DNA of 64,000 nucleotides from Marinobacter gelidimuriae (GTDB lineage Bacteria > Pseudomonadota > Gammaproteobacteria > Pseudomonadales > Oleiphilaceae), in NCBI RefSeq assembly GCF_000372805.1, contig NZ_KB889930.1, positions 38,136 through 102,135 of the forward strand, in the 5' to 3' direction. Position numbers and translations under genes: made by a program. The notes below the pieces were generated by a model, which saw only the letters and a program-made list of their open reading frames with translations, ran no database searches and had not been told where the DNA came from. Shown piece after piece: positions 18,079 to 26,950 of the stretch. How positions within the stretch are numbered: the first letter of the stretch is position 1; each line of letters starts with the position of its first letter.

Positions 18079-18721
18079 ATGTTCTTGGCATCCCTCCGTC
18101 TGTCACTCCCGTGCCTCATTGTTGCTGCCCTGTTTTGGTTGGCGATAGGTTCTTCAGTTGCCTCTGCTGCCAGTCAACTGGTCACCGAAGGCTGGGAATA
18201 TCGCTGGGGCGACTCCCCGATAGACGCCAACGGTGTCCCTACATGGACAGAAACGTCCGCCCTGGATCAGTGGTCCGCCATCGATTTCCGCTCAAACCCG
18301 CCCGACCGGAATGGTCGTAATAACGTGTGGTACCGAGTAACACTGCCGGCCGGCCACTGGCACGATCCGGTGCTCTATATATTCAGTGTTGATCTGATTG
18401 TGCAGGTCTGGCAAGGCGACCGGCAGATTTATCAGTTTGGTGAGTTCGATGCCGAGGGCCGTGGTACCTTATATTCTAAAAAAATCTCTGATCGTGGCAG
18501 GAATGTGTGCACCATTGGTTTGTTGCAGCTGGAAATACCGGAGGACCCTTCTGCCAACACAACCGAATACGGCATTGCCCGTCTTTACTTTTCAATGGAC
18601 CAGATTATCCAGAAAATCGGGATTACGCTATCCAGAAAAGCTGATGGGGCTGGCCGACAAGGCGCTTTATCGAGCGAAACGAAATGGCCGCAACCGCGTG
18701 GAGGTGTCTTCCAGCGGTTAA
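18079..18721 (+). pseudogene. Membrane diguanylate cyclase remnant (7TMR-DISM-like N-terminus joined to GGDEF tail)
   Basis: The frame from 18079 has a signal-type hydrophobic start and a beta-rich periplasmic domain (WEYRWGDSPIDANGVPTW, then NVWYRVTLPAGHWHDPVLYIFSVDLIVQVWQGD and QIYQFGEFDAEG) typical of DISM sensor domains. Further on, in the +1 frame, lies the GGDEF tail EKLMGLADKALYRAKRNGRNRVEV, ending at 18721. The 7TM region and the GGDEF catalytic core are missing, and at least one frameshift separates the two parts. It is therefore a second cyclase reduced to its two ends. Confidence 0.7.
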
Positions 18722-18732
18722 GGCCGGGCCAG

Positions 18733-19176
18733 TCAGACCACCAGCACCGGGCACTTGGCGTGGCTGGTTACCCGGTGCGACACGCTGCCTAATAGTATGC
18801 CGTCTTTGTCGCTATGGGTGCCGCGGGTGCCCACCACAATCAAGTCAGCTTCTTTGTCTTGGGCGAACTGTACGATCACTTTGGACGGCCGCCCGCTTTT
18901 GACAAAACCGCGCACATGAGCGGCGTTCTGCTCCTTGGCATGTTCTTTGGCGTGATTCACAACCTCCTTGGCGTACTCTGAAAGCACTTTGTCGGGGATG
19001 TCCATGCTGTCAGGGCGATTGATGGACAAAGACGCCTCAAACAGGCTGTGGTGCTTGTACACGCACAGCAAAAAGATTTCGACGTCAGGACTCAGCTTTT
19101 GCAAACCGATGGCTTTATCCAAAGCGGTCATTGAGTTTTTTGAGCCATCGATGGCGACTAATATGCGTTTGAACAT
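18733..19176 (-). CDS. teaD: Universal stress protein, TeaD-like
   Basis: A 147-residue UspA-fold protein (RILVAIDGSKNSMTALDKAI) with the ATP-binding signature VVGTRGTHSDKDGILLGSVSHRVTSHAKCPVLVV. It follows the large TRAP subunit gene by 15 bases on the same strand, exactly as teaD follows teaC in Halomonas elongata, where the ATP-binding TeaD modulates ectoine uptake. Function here is inferred from this arrangement. Confidence 0.85.
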   Translation of the reverse strand: MFKRILVAIDGSKNSMTALDKAIGLQKLSPDVEIFLLCVYKHHSLFEASLSINRPDSMDIPDKVLSEYAKEVVNHAKEHAKEQNAAHVRGFVKSGRPSKVIVQFAQDKEADLIVVGTRGTHSDKDGILLGSVSHRVTSHAKCPVLVV

Positions 19177-19191
19177 TCCGTTGTCTCCTGA

Positions 19192-20478
19192 TCAGGCCGG
19201 AAAGGCCAGGTCGCGCAAGAACAGTGCAATCTGCGGGAACGCGATAATCAATCCAGCCGCAACGATTAACATCGCAATGAACGGCGGTGTGCCACGAATT
19301 ACATCCATATAGGGCCGTTTGAAAATGGCGATGGCGGTAAATATATCGCAGCCAAATGGCGGGGTGGCGGAGCCAATGGCCACCTGCAAGGTGATTAGTA
19401 CACCCACTAACACAGGGTCTAGCCCTGTGGCCTGAATGGCCGGCGCAAATATCGGCGTCAGCACCAGAATCACCACAATCGGGTCCACAAACATGCAGGC
19501 AATAAAGAACGCGACACAGATGGTAACCAGCACACCAACCGGGCCGGCCTCATTGATTCCCACCGATTCCAGAATGGCCTGAGGGATCTGTGCAAACGAC
19601 AAAATCCATGAAAAACCATTACCCACGGCCACCAGAATAAACACCACGGCGGTGATCAGGCCGGTGGATTTAGCGATGCGATAAATGTCCGGGAGCTTGA
19701 GCGAACGGAAAATCAGGAATTCCAGCAAGAAGGCATACAACACGCATACCGCGGCTGCTTCGGTGGGGCTGAAGATACCGCCGTAGATACCACCAACAAT
19801 AATAACCGGGAAAAACAGTGGCCACAGAGCATCGCGCACGGCGCGCCCGCGTTCGCCCCAGGTAGCCTTAGGTTCGGTGGGCACGTTGTTCTTATAGGCG
19901 TAGAACAGGCAATAGAGTGAAAACATGAACAGAATCATTAGGCCCGGGCCCATGCCGGCGATAAACAGTTCAGCTATAGATGTTTGCGAGACAACCCCGT
20001 AAATAATCATGCCAATGCTGGGGGGAATCAAAAACGCAATATCACTGGCGTTAATAATCAGCGCCAGGGTAAAAGAATCGGAATAACCCGCCTTCAACAT
20101 TTTCGGCCGCAGCGGTGAACCCACAGCCACCACGGTGGCCTGGGTAGAGCCCGAAACCGCCCCAAACAGGGTGCAGGAGGTGGCTGCGCTAATAGCCAGC
20201 CCGCCTTTGATGTGGCCAATAAACGCCATCACCATATTAATAAGGCGATCAGCCGACTGGCCGCGGGTCATAATGTCTGCGGCCAGAATGAACATCGGCA
20301 CCGCAATCAGCGACGCGGGGCGAATGCCACCCATCATCTGCTGAATAAAAGTGCCCATCTGGCCGAAGCCGTCGAACATCATTACAAAGCCAACAACAGC
20401 AGCGGTTGTCAGCGGGATCATCATCGGAAAGCCCATTAGCAGGAGCCCGATCATAATGACCATCAGTATTGTTGCCAT
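19192..20478 (-). CDS. teaC: TRAP transporter large membrane subunit, ectoine-type (TeaC)
   Basis: A 428-residue DctM-family protein with about 12 hydrophobic segments and the typical repeats GSTQATVVAVGSPLRPKMLKAGYS and FLIPPSIGMIIYGV; the last helices contain VGVLITLQVAIGSATPPFGCDIF. It forms the sodium-dependent translocation channel with the small subunit encoded upstream. The binding protein of the same operon is very close to TeaA, so the likely substrates are ectoine and hydroxyectoine. Confidence 0.9.
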   Translation of the reverse strand: MATILMVIMIGLLLMGFPMMIPLTTAAVVGFVMMFDGFGQMGTFIQQMMGGIRPASLIAVPMFILAADIMTRGQSADRLINMVMAFIGHIKGGLAISAATSCTLFGAVSGSTQATVVAVGSPLRPKMLKAGYSDSFTLALIINASDIAFLIPPSIGMIIYGVVSQTSIAELFIAGMGPGLMILFMFSLYCLFYAYKNNVPTEPKATWGERGRAVRDALWPLFFPVIIVGGIYGGIFSPTEAAAVCVLYAFLLEFLIFRSLKLPDIYRIAKSTGLITAVVFILVAVGNGFSWILSFAQIPQAILESVGINEAGPVGVLVTICVAFFIACMFVDPIVVILVLTPIFAPAIQATGLDPVLVGVLITLQVAIGSATPPFGCDIFTAIAIFKRPYMDVIRGTPPFIAMLIVAAGLIIAFPQIALFLRDLAFPA

Positions 20479-20528
20479 GATTCTTGCCTTTTGTGGTCTG
20501 CTCAGGATCTGGTCTGATTCGGGCTGCT

Positions 20529-21119
20529 TTAAACTTCGGCTTCGGTCTCTGCATAACCGTCCACCACACCGGTGGATAAGTACACGCCTTTACTGGTTAA
20601 GTTTTTGACGGCGGTCAACACATACTGGATGCCGGTAACAGCAAAACCGATGGGTGCCCAAACATAGATCATCCAGATGTCTATGCCCAATGCGGGTAGA
20701 ATCCGACCGCGATCGTACAAAGTAACGATGTAACCGTAGGAGTGGTAGCACAGAAAGAACATCATCGCGGCGGTAAACAGCGCGATAATAATCATTAGCG
20801 CTTTTCGGCCCTTAGCGGGAAAGGCGTCGTAAATTGCAGACATGCGAATGTGGCGTCCGTGGCGGGCGGCGTAGCCAATGCCGGCAAAAGTAACCAGAAT
20901 GATGAGGATGCGGTTGATCTCGCCCGAGAAAAACATGCCTTCGCCGAGTACAAAGCGGGCAATCACGTTCACGCAGGTGTTCAGTGCCATCAGAATGATG
21001 CCAGCGGCAAGCATTACGGCCTCGGTTTTGGCAATCCACTCATCGATGGTTCCCAAGAAACCGGGTAGTCCCGAGTCATAATGGCCAGTGTCGTCTAAAT
21101 CCGGGGAGTTCTCGGTCAT
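20529..21119 (-). CDS. teaB: TRAP transporter small membrane subunit, ectoine-type (TeaB)
   Basis: A 196-residue DctQ-family protein with four hydrophobic segments (AVMLAAGIILMALNTCVNVIARFVL, then INRILIILVTFAGIGYAARHGRHIRMSAIYD, and so on). The GRHIRM segment between helices is typical. It sits between the binding-protein gene and the large-subunit gene. A GC-rich hairpin separates it from the binding-protein gene, which may keep its expression lower. Confidence 0.88.
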   Translation of the reverse strand: MTENSPDLDDTGHYDSGLPGFLGTIDEWIAKTEAVMLAAGIILMALNTCVNVIARFVLGEGMFFSGEINRILIILVTFAGIGYAARHGRHIRMSAIYDAFPAKGRKALMIIIALFTAAMMFFLCYHSYGYIVTLYDRGRILPALGIDIWMIYVWAPIGFAVTGIQYVLTAVKNLTSKGVYLSTGVVDGYAETEAEV

Positions 21120-21191
21120 GGGCTATGCTCCGGAGTGGCAAAGTCCCGGCCGGTAGGGGAGATGCCCCGGCTGGGCGGGGTTAGTCTTTGA

Positions 21192-21217
21192 GCCCCGCAG
21201 GCAAGTACCCGCGGGGC
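21192..21217 (-). promoter_or_regulatory. Intercistronic hairpin between teaA and teaB
   Basis: Arms GCCCCGC and GCGGGGC lie 12 bases apart in the 126-base gap after the binding-protein gene. There is no T-tract on the transcribed side. Such hairpins often protect the mRNA of the abundant binding protein and reduce read-through to the membrane subunits. Confidence 0.45.
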
Positions 21218-21245
21218 CCGGGGCTGCAAAAAGAATAACAATCCG

Positions 21246-22271
21246 TTATTTTTTGATGTCTTCCAGATCCTGCTTGAACTGGTTCAGCAGTTGTTGACCG
21301 CTGTCGCCGGCCATTTCAACAAACTTCGCCTCAACCTGTGGGGCGCGCTTGCGGAACTCGGCAATCTGCTCTTCGTTCAGGCGTGTAACAGTAACTTCGT
21401 CGCTGCTTGCCTGGATTTTTGCCAGAGCTTCATCGGCCAGGCCGTCGATATGAACAAGAATTTCTTCAAAGGCGAAGTCAGATGCTTTGTTCACCAGTTC
21501 TTTGTTTGCATCTGACAGGCCGTTGTAGAAGTTCTGGTTGGCCATCATTGCGGTAGTGAACCAGCCGTGACCGGTAAAGACCAGGTTAGGTGACACTTCG
21601 TAAAGACCGCCGGATTGAATCCAGAAAATCGGGTTTTCCTGGCCCTGAATCATGTTGGTCTGCAGCGCGCCGTACACTTCACCCCAGGGCAGGGGCGTAG
21701 GCGTGGCACCAAAAGCGGAATAGGTTTCCGACAGAAGCGGATTGGTCATTACACGAATTTTCTTGTTTTGCAGCTCTGCCGGTGTCGTAAAGGGTTCGTC
21801 GAGCGTGACGACCATTTCGCCTTCCGGATACATCTGCAGCAACTTCAAGCCGTTTTCTGCGTAAAGCTTAGGGAAGTCTTCGTTGATAGCCTTACTTTCA
21901 CGGAAAAAGGTAACCACCGTTCCCATGTCGGTAGGCAACAGATACGGGATAAAGAAAATTTGCGCTTCTGGAATCAGGGCCCCGGTAAAACCGGGCGACT
22001 GGTTTACAAAATTCAGAATGCCGGCCTGGGTCTGCTCCATAATGTCATCAGACTCTCCCAGTTCACCGAAGCGATAAACCTGCACCGTATTGTCGGAGTT
22101 GTCTTCGATGTACTCTTTAAATTTGTAAGCGAAAACGTCCTGAACATCGCCTTCGTATTCTTCGTGGGCATAACGCCAGTTGGCAGCGTTCACCGAGTTG
22201 GCTGCGGTCAGGGCCGCAAACGTCAGCGCGGAAAGGCCCGCCAGTTTCTTGAATTTACTTATGCTGCTCAT
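21246..22271 (-). CDS. teaA: Ectoine/hydroxyectoine-binding TRAP protein (TeaA)
   Basis: A 341-residue periplasmic protein with a Sec signal (about residues 1-29, ending SVNAA) and a mature start NWRYAHEEYEGDVQDVFAYK, which as recalled is nearly the same as TeaA of Halomonas elongata. Other matching blocks are GELGESDDIMEQTQAGIL, FVNQSPGFTGALIPEAQIFFI, KKIRVMTNPLLSETYSAFG and QENPIFWIQSGGLYEVSPNL. These include the Glu, Arg and Asn positions known to hold ectoine in TeaA. It leads the tea operon, with a GGAG site before the ATG. It should scavenge compatible solutes under osmotic stress. Confidence 0.92.
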   Translation of the reverse strand: MSSISKFKKLAGLSALTFAALTAANSVNAANWRYAHEEYEGDVQDVFAYKFKEYIEDNSDNTVQVYRFGELGESDDIMEQTQAGILNFVNQSPGFTGALIPEAQIFFIPYLLPTDMGTVVTFFRESKAINEDFPKLYAENGLKLLQMYPEGEMVVTLDEPFTTPAELQNKKIRVMTNPLLSETYSAFGATPTPLPWGEVYGALQTNMIQGQENPIFWIQSGGLYEVSPNLVFTGHGWFTTAMMANQNFYNGLSDANKELVNKASDFAFEEILVHIDGLADEALAKIQASSDEVTVTRLNEEQIAEFRKRAPQVEAKFVEMAGDSGQQLLNQFKQDLEDIKK

Positions 22272-22409
22272 CGCGTAATCTCCGCTTCTTTTTCTGAATT
22301 GGTTTTTCTTGTGCCTTTAGACTGGCAAAATAACGAGTGAAGCGCAAGTTTACAGATAAAAACTTAAGCTTCGCTTGCTATCTTTTTCCTGGTCAATAAC
22401 TTCTTGGTA

Positions 22410-22949
22410 TTAAGGCGTATTATGGCCTTTCAGGCATGCTTTTAAAAAACGTTCAAACTCTTGGGTTATTCGCTGTACGCTGTTTTCGAGCCGGTGGCCA
22501 TCGTTCAGCACAAGGGCGCTGATGCCTTGCTGTTGCGCCAACTCCAACACAGGCATTACCGGTACAACGTCGTCTTCCCAACCATGAATAATTTGGCTGA
22601 AAGTGGCACAAATCTGCGGCCTGGATTGTGGATAGCCCACGAGTGCCAGCGCAGGGGCTAATAGAAAACAGCCCAGTACCGGGTTCATGGCGCTCGTTTG
22701 AGCGCACACCCAGCCGCCCATGCTGGACCCTGCCAAAACGGTGCGCTGAGGGTCAGCTCCAGACCGCTTTATGGCTGTCTGCATCTGCTTCAGGCGGGTT
22801 GTCGGGTCTTTACTGCTGCGATGGTCTACCGCTTCGGCCACCACGCCCGGGTATTGTTCCGCGACTGCTTTCATAGCTTTAATCTTGGTACTGCCGGGGC
22901 CACTTTCCAGTCCGTGGGACAGAAATACATGAAAAATTGGTAATGTCAT
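22410..22949 (-). CDS. YqiA/YcfP-like alpha/beta hydrolase
   Basis: A 179-residue small hydrolase: start FHVFLSHGLESGPGSTKIKAMK, nucleophile elbow VLAGSSMGGWVCA, acid region HGWEDDVVPV and catalytic His in LNDGHRL. The family includes YqiA-type esterases of unclear substrate. It is divergent from the glutathione peroxidase gene. Confidence 0.82.
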   Translation of the reverse strand: MTLPIFHVFLSHGLESGPGSTKIKAMKAVAEQYPGVVAEAVDHRSSKDPTTRLKQMQTAIKRSGADPQRTVLAGSSMGGWVCAQTSAMNPVLGCFLLAPALALVGYPQSRPQICATFSQIIHGWEDDVVPVMPVLELAQQQGISALVLNDGHRLENSVQRITQEFERFLKACLKGHNTP

Positions 22950-23068
22950 TGTTTTTCTCCTGAACGTTTATGGATTCCCCGGCGGCAAAGAACGGCGGCG
23001 AAGCAAACCGTTGCGGCTACCATGGCGTAAGTTCGTCTACTATTATCAAGCATAACAGGAGACACATT

Positions 23069-23617
23069 ATGTTCAGATGGCCAGTCAGCGTTGTACTGGT
23101 TTTGCTGTGGGGAGCTGCGCCGGTTGTGGCAGATGAAACAGCGGGTTGCCCGGCGGTTTTGGATCACGATCTGCCGAAACTTCATTCTAGCGAAAGCGTT
23201 AATCTGTGCGAGCTGGCTGCTGGCAAACCAATGTTGGTGGTGAATACCGCCAGTTTTTGCGGTTTCACTAACCAGTTCAAAGGCCTTGAACAGCTGCATC
23301 AGCGCTACGGTAAAGAAGGCCTGGTGGTGGTTGGTTTTGCCAGCAACGACTTCCGTCAGGAGGCGGACACCGAAGAGGAAGCAGCCACCATCTGTTTCAA
23401 AAATTTCGGCGTTACCTTCACCATGATAGCCCCCGGGCCGGTCACCGGTGCCGGCGCAACGCCTGTGTTCGCCCATATTAATCAACAGAGCCAGCCGCCG
23501 CGGTGGAATTTCACAAAATACCTGTTGAACGATCGTGGCCAGGTAGTGGAGTCTTTCTCAAGTAGCGTGCGCCCCGGCGACAAACAGGTAACGCAGGCGG
23601 TGGAATCTGTACTCTGA
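23069..23617 (+). CDS. Glutathione peroxidase family protein with signal peptide (periplasmic)
   Basis: A 182-residue protein starting at the ATG at 23069, which has an AGGAG site; an upstream in-frame start at 22970 lacks one. The N-terminal MFRWPVSVVLVLLWGAAPVVADE is a cleavable signal. The GPx motif is VVNTASFCGFTNQFKGLE, with Cys in place of selenocysteine; the later FASNDFRQEA and the end WNFTKYLLNDRGQVVE match thiol peroxidases of this family. Bacterial Cys-type enzymes often use thioredoxin rather than glutathione; the reductant in the periplasm is unknown. The ovothiol synthase gene follows 158 bases downstream in the same direction. Confidence 0.88.
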   Translation: MFRWPVSVVLVLLWGAAPVVADETAGCPAVLDHDLPKLHSSESVNLCELAAGKPMLVVNTASFCGFTNQFKGLEQLHQRYGKEGLVVVGFASNDFRQEADTEEEAATICFKNFGVTFTMIAPGPVTGAGATPVFAHINQQSQPPRWNFTKYLLNDRGQVVESFSSSVRPGDKQVTQAVESVL

Positions 23618-23775
23618 CGCAGAAAATGTCCGCGTCGAATGAAGCTGTTTCCCGGGCATCAGCGTACATTTCCCCCAATCAGTATTTGCCCGCGGGTCAT
23701 TTTCCTGAGGGTACTTCAGAGCTTAAGGCTAACCCGCTGAAATAATCAGAAATAGAAAGGAATCAGGAGAGAATT

Positions 23776-25956
23776 GTGACTGAAAAAACCGCTGAATTGG
23801 TTGCCGCGCCGGACCCTGCCACCAAGCCGGCTGAGCCGTTTAGCCGCACGGTCAATCTGGCCGAAGGTGACGTGCAGCAAAAGCGCGAGGAAATCGAGCG
23901 TTGTTTTTGCGACACTTTTGACACCTACGAATCCCTGTTTACAACATTGGCCGTTGACGACGCTTATTTTAAGAAGTCGATACCTCTGCGCCATCCGCTG
24001 ATGTTTTATTTGGGCCATACAGCAACTTTCTTTGTCAATAAGTTGGTGCTGGCAAAAATTCTGCCCGAGCGCATTGATCCGGCGATGGAGTCGACCTTTG
24101 CGGTAGGCGTGGATGAAATGAGCTGGGACGACCTGAACGAAGACCATTACGCCTGGCCTAAAGTGTCGGCGGTTATGGCCTATCGCCAGAAAGTTCGGGC
24201 CATGGTGGTGGATCTTATTCGCACCTTGCCCTTACAGGTGCCGGTGGGCTGGAAGAGCCCGTTCTGGCCGATTTTGATGGGTATCGATCACGAGCGCATT
24301 CATCTGGAAACCTCATCGGTGCTGATTCGCCAGCAAAAGCTGGAGTATGTGCAGCCGCAGCCAGAGTGGGCGCCCCATACCCAGAGCGGGCAAGCACCGC
24401 AGAACGAACTGCTGCCGGTGGCGGCGGGCGATGTGGCTCTGGGCCTTCCAGTTGACGGTGAATATTACGGTTGGGACAACGAATATGGCCGCCATGAAGC
24501 CAGCGTAGACGCGTTTGATGCATCAAAATACCTGGTGAGCAATCAAGAGTTTCTGGAATTTGTTGAAGCCGGCGGCTACAGCGAAGATGCCTACTGGGGC
24601 GAAGAGGGCCTGGGCTGGCGTGCATTTGCCAAGGCCAGTCACCCCACTTTCTGGGTGTGGCACAATCAATGGTTTCTGCGGTTGATGACCGAAGAAGTGG
24701 AAATGCGGTGGGATTGGCCCGCGGAAGTGAATTACCACGAAGCCAAAGCCTTCTGCGAATGGAAAGCGGTGGATAGCGGCCGCCCTGTGCGACTGCCCAC
24801 CGAAGACGAATGGCACCGCCTGGCCGAAGTGGCTCAAGTAGCCGAAGTGGGCGCTGAGCCTGCTGCGGCGAACCTGCATCTGGATCATGGCGCGTCTTCG
24901 TGCCCGGTTACCCGCTTCCGCCACGGCCAGTGGTTCGATGTTGTTGGTAACGTGTGGCAGTGGACTGAAACGCCGATGTACCCGTTTGCAGGGTTTGAGG
25001 TGCATCCGTTGTACGATGATTTCACCACACCCACATTTGATAATCGCCACAACCTGATTAAAGGCGGGTCGTGGATATCTTGCGGTAACGAGGCGCGGCT
25101 CAGTGCCCGCTATGCGTTCCGCCGTCATTTCTTCCAGCATGCGGGATTCCGCTATGTGGCTTCGGAGGCCGAATTGAAGCACCCCAGCGCGTATTACGAA
25201 AACGATGTAACCCTTGCCCAGTACTCGGAATTCAATTTCGGCGAAAACTGGCACGGCGAAGCCAACTTTCCCAAAGAACTGGCGATGGCGGGCATTGCAG
25301 CCCTCGACGAGCGCTCAGCGGCTGACCAAAGTGGTGTAAGCTACGGCCGCGCCCTGGATATTGGCTGCGCTTGTGGTCGCACCAGTTTTGAGTTGGCTAC
25401 CCGCTTCGAGCATGTGGATGGCATCGACTTTTCAGCCAATTTCATCCAGAAAGGGGTGGAGATGGCAGAACAGAAAGTGATTCGCTACGCCCTCCCGGAA
25501 GAGGGTGACCTAGTGAGCTACCACGAGCGCACTTTAGAGGAATGGGGCCTGACCGAGTCCGCCGGGCGTGTGGCGTTCCATCAGGGTGACGCTTGTAACC
25601 TGAAGCCGTTGTTCAACAACTACGACCTGATTGTGGCTGGCAACCTGATTGACCGCCTGTACGATCCAGCGAAGTTTCTTACTCGCATTCACGAGCGTCT
25701 GAACGACAACGGTGTGCTGGTGATTGCTTCGCCCTATACCTGGTTGGAGGAATACACTCCGCGGGACAAATGGGTTGGTGGTTACAAGAAAGACGGTGAA
25801 AATTACAGCACTCTGGACGGCCTAAAAGACCTGCTGGCACCGCACTTCCGTTTGATGAGCGAGCCGCGCAGCCTGCCATTCGTGATTCGTGAAACCCGCA
25901 ATAAATATCAGCACAGCCTGTCAGAGCTGACAGTGTGGGAGAAGGTCACGCCCTGA
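23776..25956 (+). CDS. ovoA: Ovothiol synthase OvoA (5-histidylcysteine sulfoxide synthase / methyltransferase)
   Basis: A 726-residue two-part enzyme. The N-terminal DinB-like and FGE-sulfatase-like oxygenase part carries the non-heme iron motif DHERIHLE (His172, His176, Glu178) with a partner His near 81, followed by the FGE-type core (NVWQWTETP, NLIKGGSWISCGNEARLSARYAFRR). The C-terminal third is a SAM methyltransferase (ALDIGCACGRTSFELA, then YDLIVAGNLIDRLYDP). This fusion is the hallmark of OvoA, which joins cysteine to histidine and methylates the product to ovothiol A. The GTG start is set by AGGAGA at 23765-23770. A separate C-S lyase is needed for the pathway and is not in this window. 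Confidence 0.95.
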   Translation: MTEKTAELVAAPDPATKPAEPFSRTVNLAEGDVQQKREEIERCFCDTFDTYESLFTTLAVDDAYFKKSIPLRHPLMFYLGHTATFFVNKLVLAKILPERIDPAMESTFAVGVDEMSWDDLNEDHYAWPKVSAVMAYRQKVRAMVVDLIRTLPLQVPVGWKSPFWPILMGIDHERIHLETSSVLIRQQKLEYVQPQPEWAPHTQSGQAPQNELLPVAAGDVALGLPVDGEYYGWDNEYGRHEASVDAFDASKYLVSNQEFLEFVEAGGYSEDAYWGEEGLGWRAFAKASHPTFWVWHNQWFLRLMTEEVEMRWDWPAEVNYHEAKAFCEWKAVDSGRPVRLPTEDEWHRLAEVAQVAEVGAEPAAANLHLDHGASSCPVTRFRHGQWFDVVGNVWQWTETPMYPFAGFEVHPLYDDFTTPTFDNRHNLIKGGSWISCGNEARLSARYAFRRHFFQHAGFRYVASEAELKHPSAYYENDVTLAQYSEFNFGENWHGEANFPKELAMAGIAALDERSAADQSGVSYGRALDIGCACGRTSFELATRFEHVDGIDFSANFIQKGVEMAEQKVIRYALPEEGDLVSYHERTLEEWGLTESAGRVAFHQGDACNLKPLFNNYDLIVAGNLIDRLYDPAKFLTRIHERLNDNGVLVIASPYTWLEEYTPRDKWVGGYKKDGENYSTLDGLKDLLAPHFRLMSEPRSLPFVIRETRNKYQHSLSELTVWEKVTP

Positions 25957-25967
25957 TACGGGAACCA

Positions 25968-25992
25968 GGGGACAGATTTCAAATCTGTCCCC
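25968..25992. repeat. 25-bp GGGGACAGA palindrome (third copy)
   Basis: The arms GGGGACAGA and TCTGTCCCC are the same as in the pair at 9523-9591; here the core is TTTCAAA. It lies 11 bases after the ovoA stop, between convergent genes, so it could also act as a terminator hairpin for ovoA. Confidence 0.8.
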
Positions 25993-26015
25993 GATTTACC
26001 ATTCCCAAATACCGC

Positions 26016-26789
26016 CTATTGCCGACCCAAACCGCGCTTTTCCAGAAACTCCTTCAGATGCAGGCGCAGCTTGCTGGTGAACAGGGGCTTAAGCTGCTGC
26101 GACCAGTTGCTGGATTTATTACCGCCGAGGCGCTCGCGGTAATAGGTTTCCATAGTGGCATCAAAGCCATCAATCAGCGCGTTGTCCTGTTCGCTGTTGT
26201 AACTGTCCGTTTTCACGATGACACTAAGTGGCAGGCGTGGCTTCACCTGGGGATCCTGGTCCGGATAACCCAGACACAGGCCGAATACCGGATACACCTG
26301 ATCGGGCAGGTCCAGCAGGTCGCTAACAGCAGCCGGGTCATTACGGATACCACCGATGTAGCAAATGCCCAGCCCTTCAGATTCCGCTGCCACCACAAGG
26401 TTCTGCGCCATCATTGCTGCGTCTATGCTAGCCACCAGCAACTGCTCGGTGGTGCCGGTAATTATCTCGGCGCCAGCTCTTGCGGCAGCTTCGGTCGGGC
26501 GCTTCATATCGGCGCAGAACACGAAAAAGTCCGAGGCGGAAGCGACGTAGCCCTGGCCACCGGTCAGCTCTACCAAACGCTCGCGCTTGGCGGTATCGAC
26601 GACGTGAATCAGCGTGTAAGCCTGCACGTGGCTGGAGGTAGCGGCGCATTGGCCGGCGTGCAGCAGATTAGACAGCAGCTCGGCCGGAATTTTCCGGTCA
26701 GTAAACTTGCGGATAGAACGGTGGCGGCTAAGCAGGTCAAGCACCGGGTTGACGGATGCATTGAACGCTTTGTTTTGAATAGCAGTCAT
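26016..26789 (-). CDS. Oxygen-insensitive NADPH nitroreductase (NfsA/FRP group)
   Basis: A 257-residue flavin reductase fold: LDLLSRHRSIRKFTDRKIPAELL at the N-terminus (FMN phosphate-binding Arg residues), QCAATSSHVQAYTLIHV, ESEGLGICYIGGIRNDP, and FGLCLGYPDQDPQVKPRLPL, which is characteristic of the NfsA/NfrA class. It should reduce nitroaromatics, quinones or flavins with NADPH. It points away from ttrB. Confidence 0.9.
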   Translation of the reverse strand: MTAIQNKAFNASVNPVLDLLSRHRSIRKFTDRKIPAELLSNLLHAGQCAATSSHVQAYTLIHVVDTAKRERLVELTGGQGYVASASDFFVFCADMKRPTEAAARAGAEIITGTTEQLLVASIDAAMMAQNLVVAAESEGLGICYIGGIRNDPAAVSDLLDLPDQVYPVFGLCLGYPDQDPQVKPRLPLSVIVKTDSYNSEQDNALIDGFDATMETYYRERLGGNKSSNWSQQLKPLFTSKLRLHLKEFLEKRGLGRQ

Positions 26790-26863
26790 GGGGCCTCTTA
26801 GGCTGAAAAATACAACAGTACTATGCCAGATGTGCCTATCTGTCGCATCAACTCTCCCAAAAC

Positions 26864-26877
26864 TTGATGGAGGTCAA
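26864..26877. promoter_or_regulatory. FNR/Anr-type box upstream of ttrBCA
   Basis: TTGATGGAGGTCAA differs from the consensus TTGATNNNNATCAA at one position. It lies 73 bases before the ttrB start codon, a fitting place for an activator site, and suggests induction when oxygen is low. Confidence 0.6.
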
Positions 26878-26950
26878 ATCAAGCCCGGCAGTGAATGTTA
26901 GCCTGTTCACCAAATACCTCTGACAGCCTTGACGAACCGCTGGAGAATCC

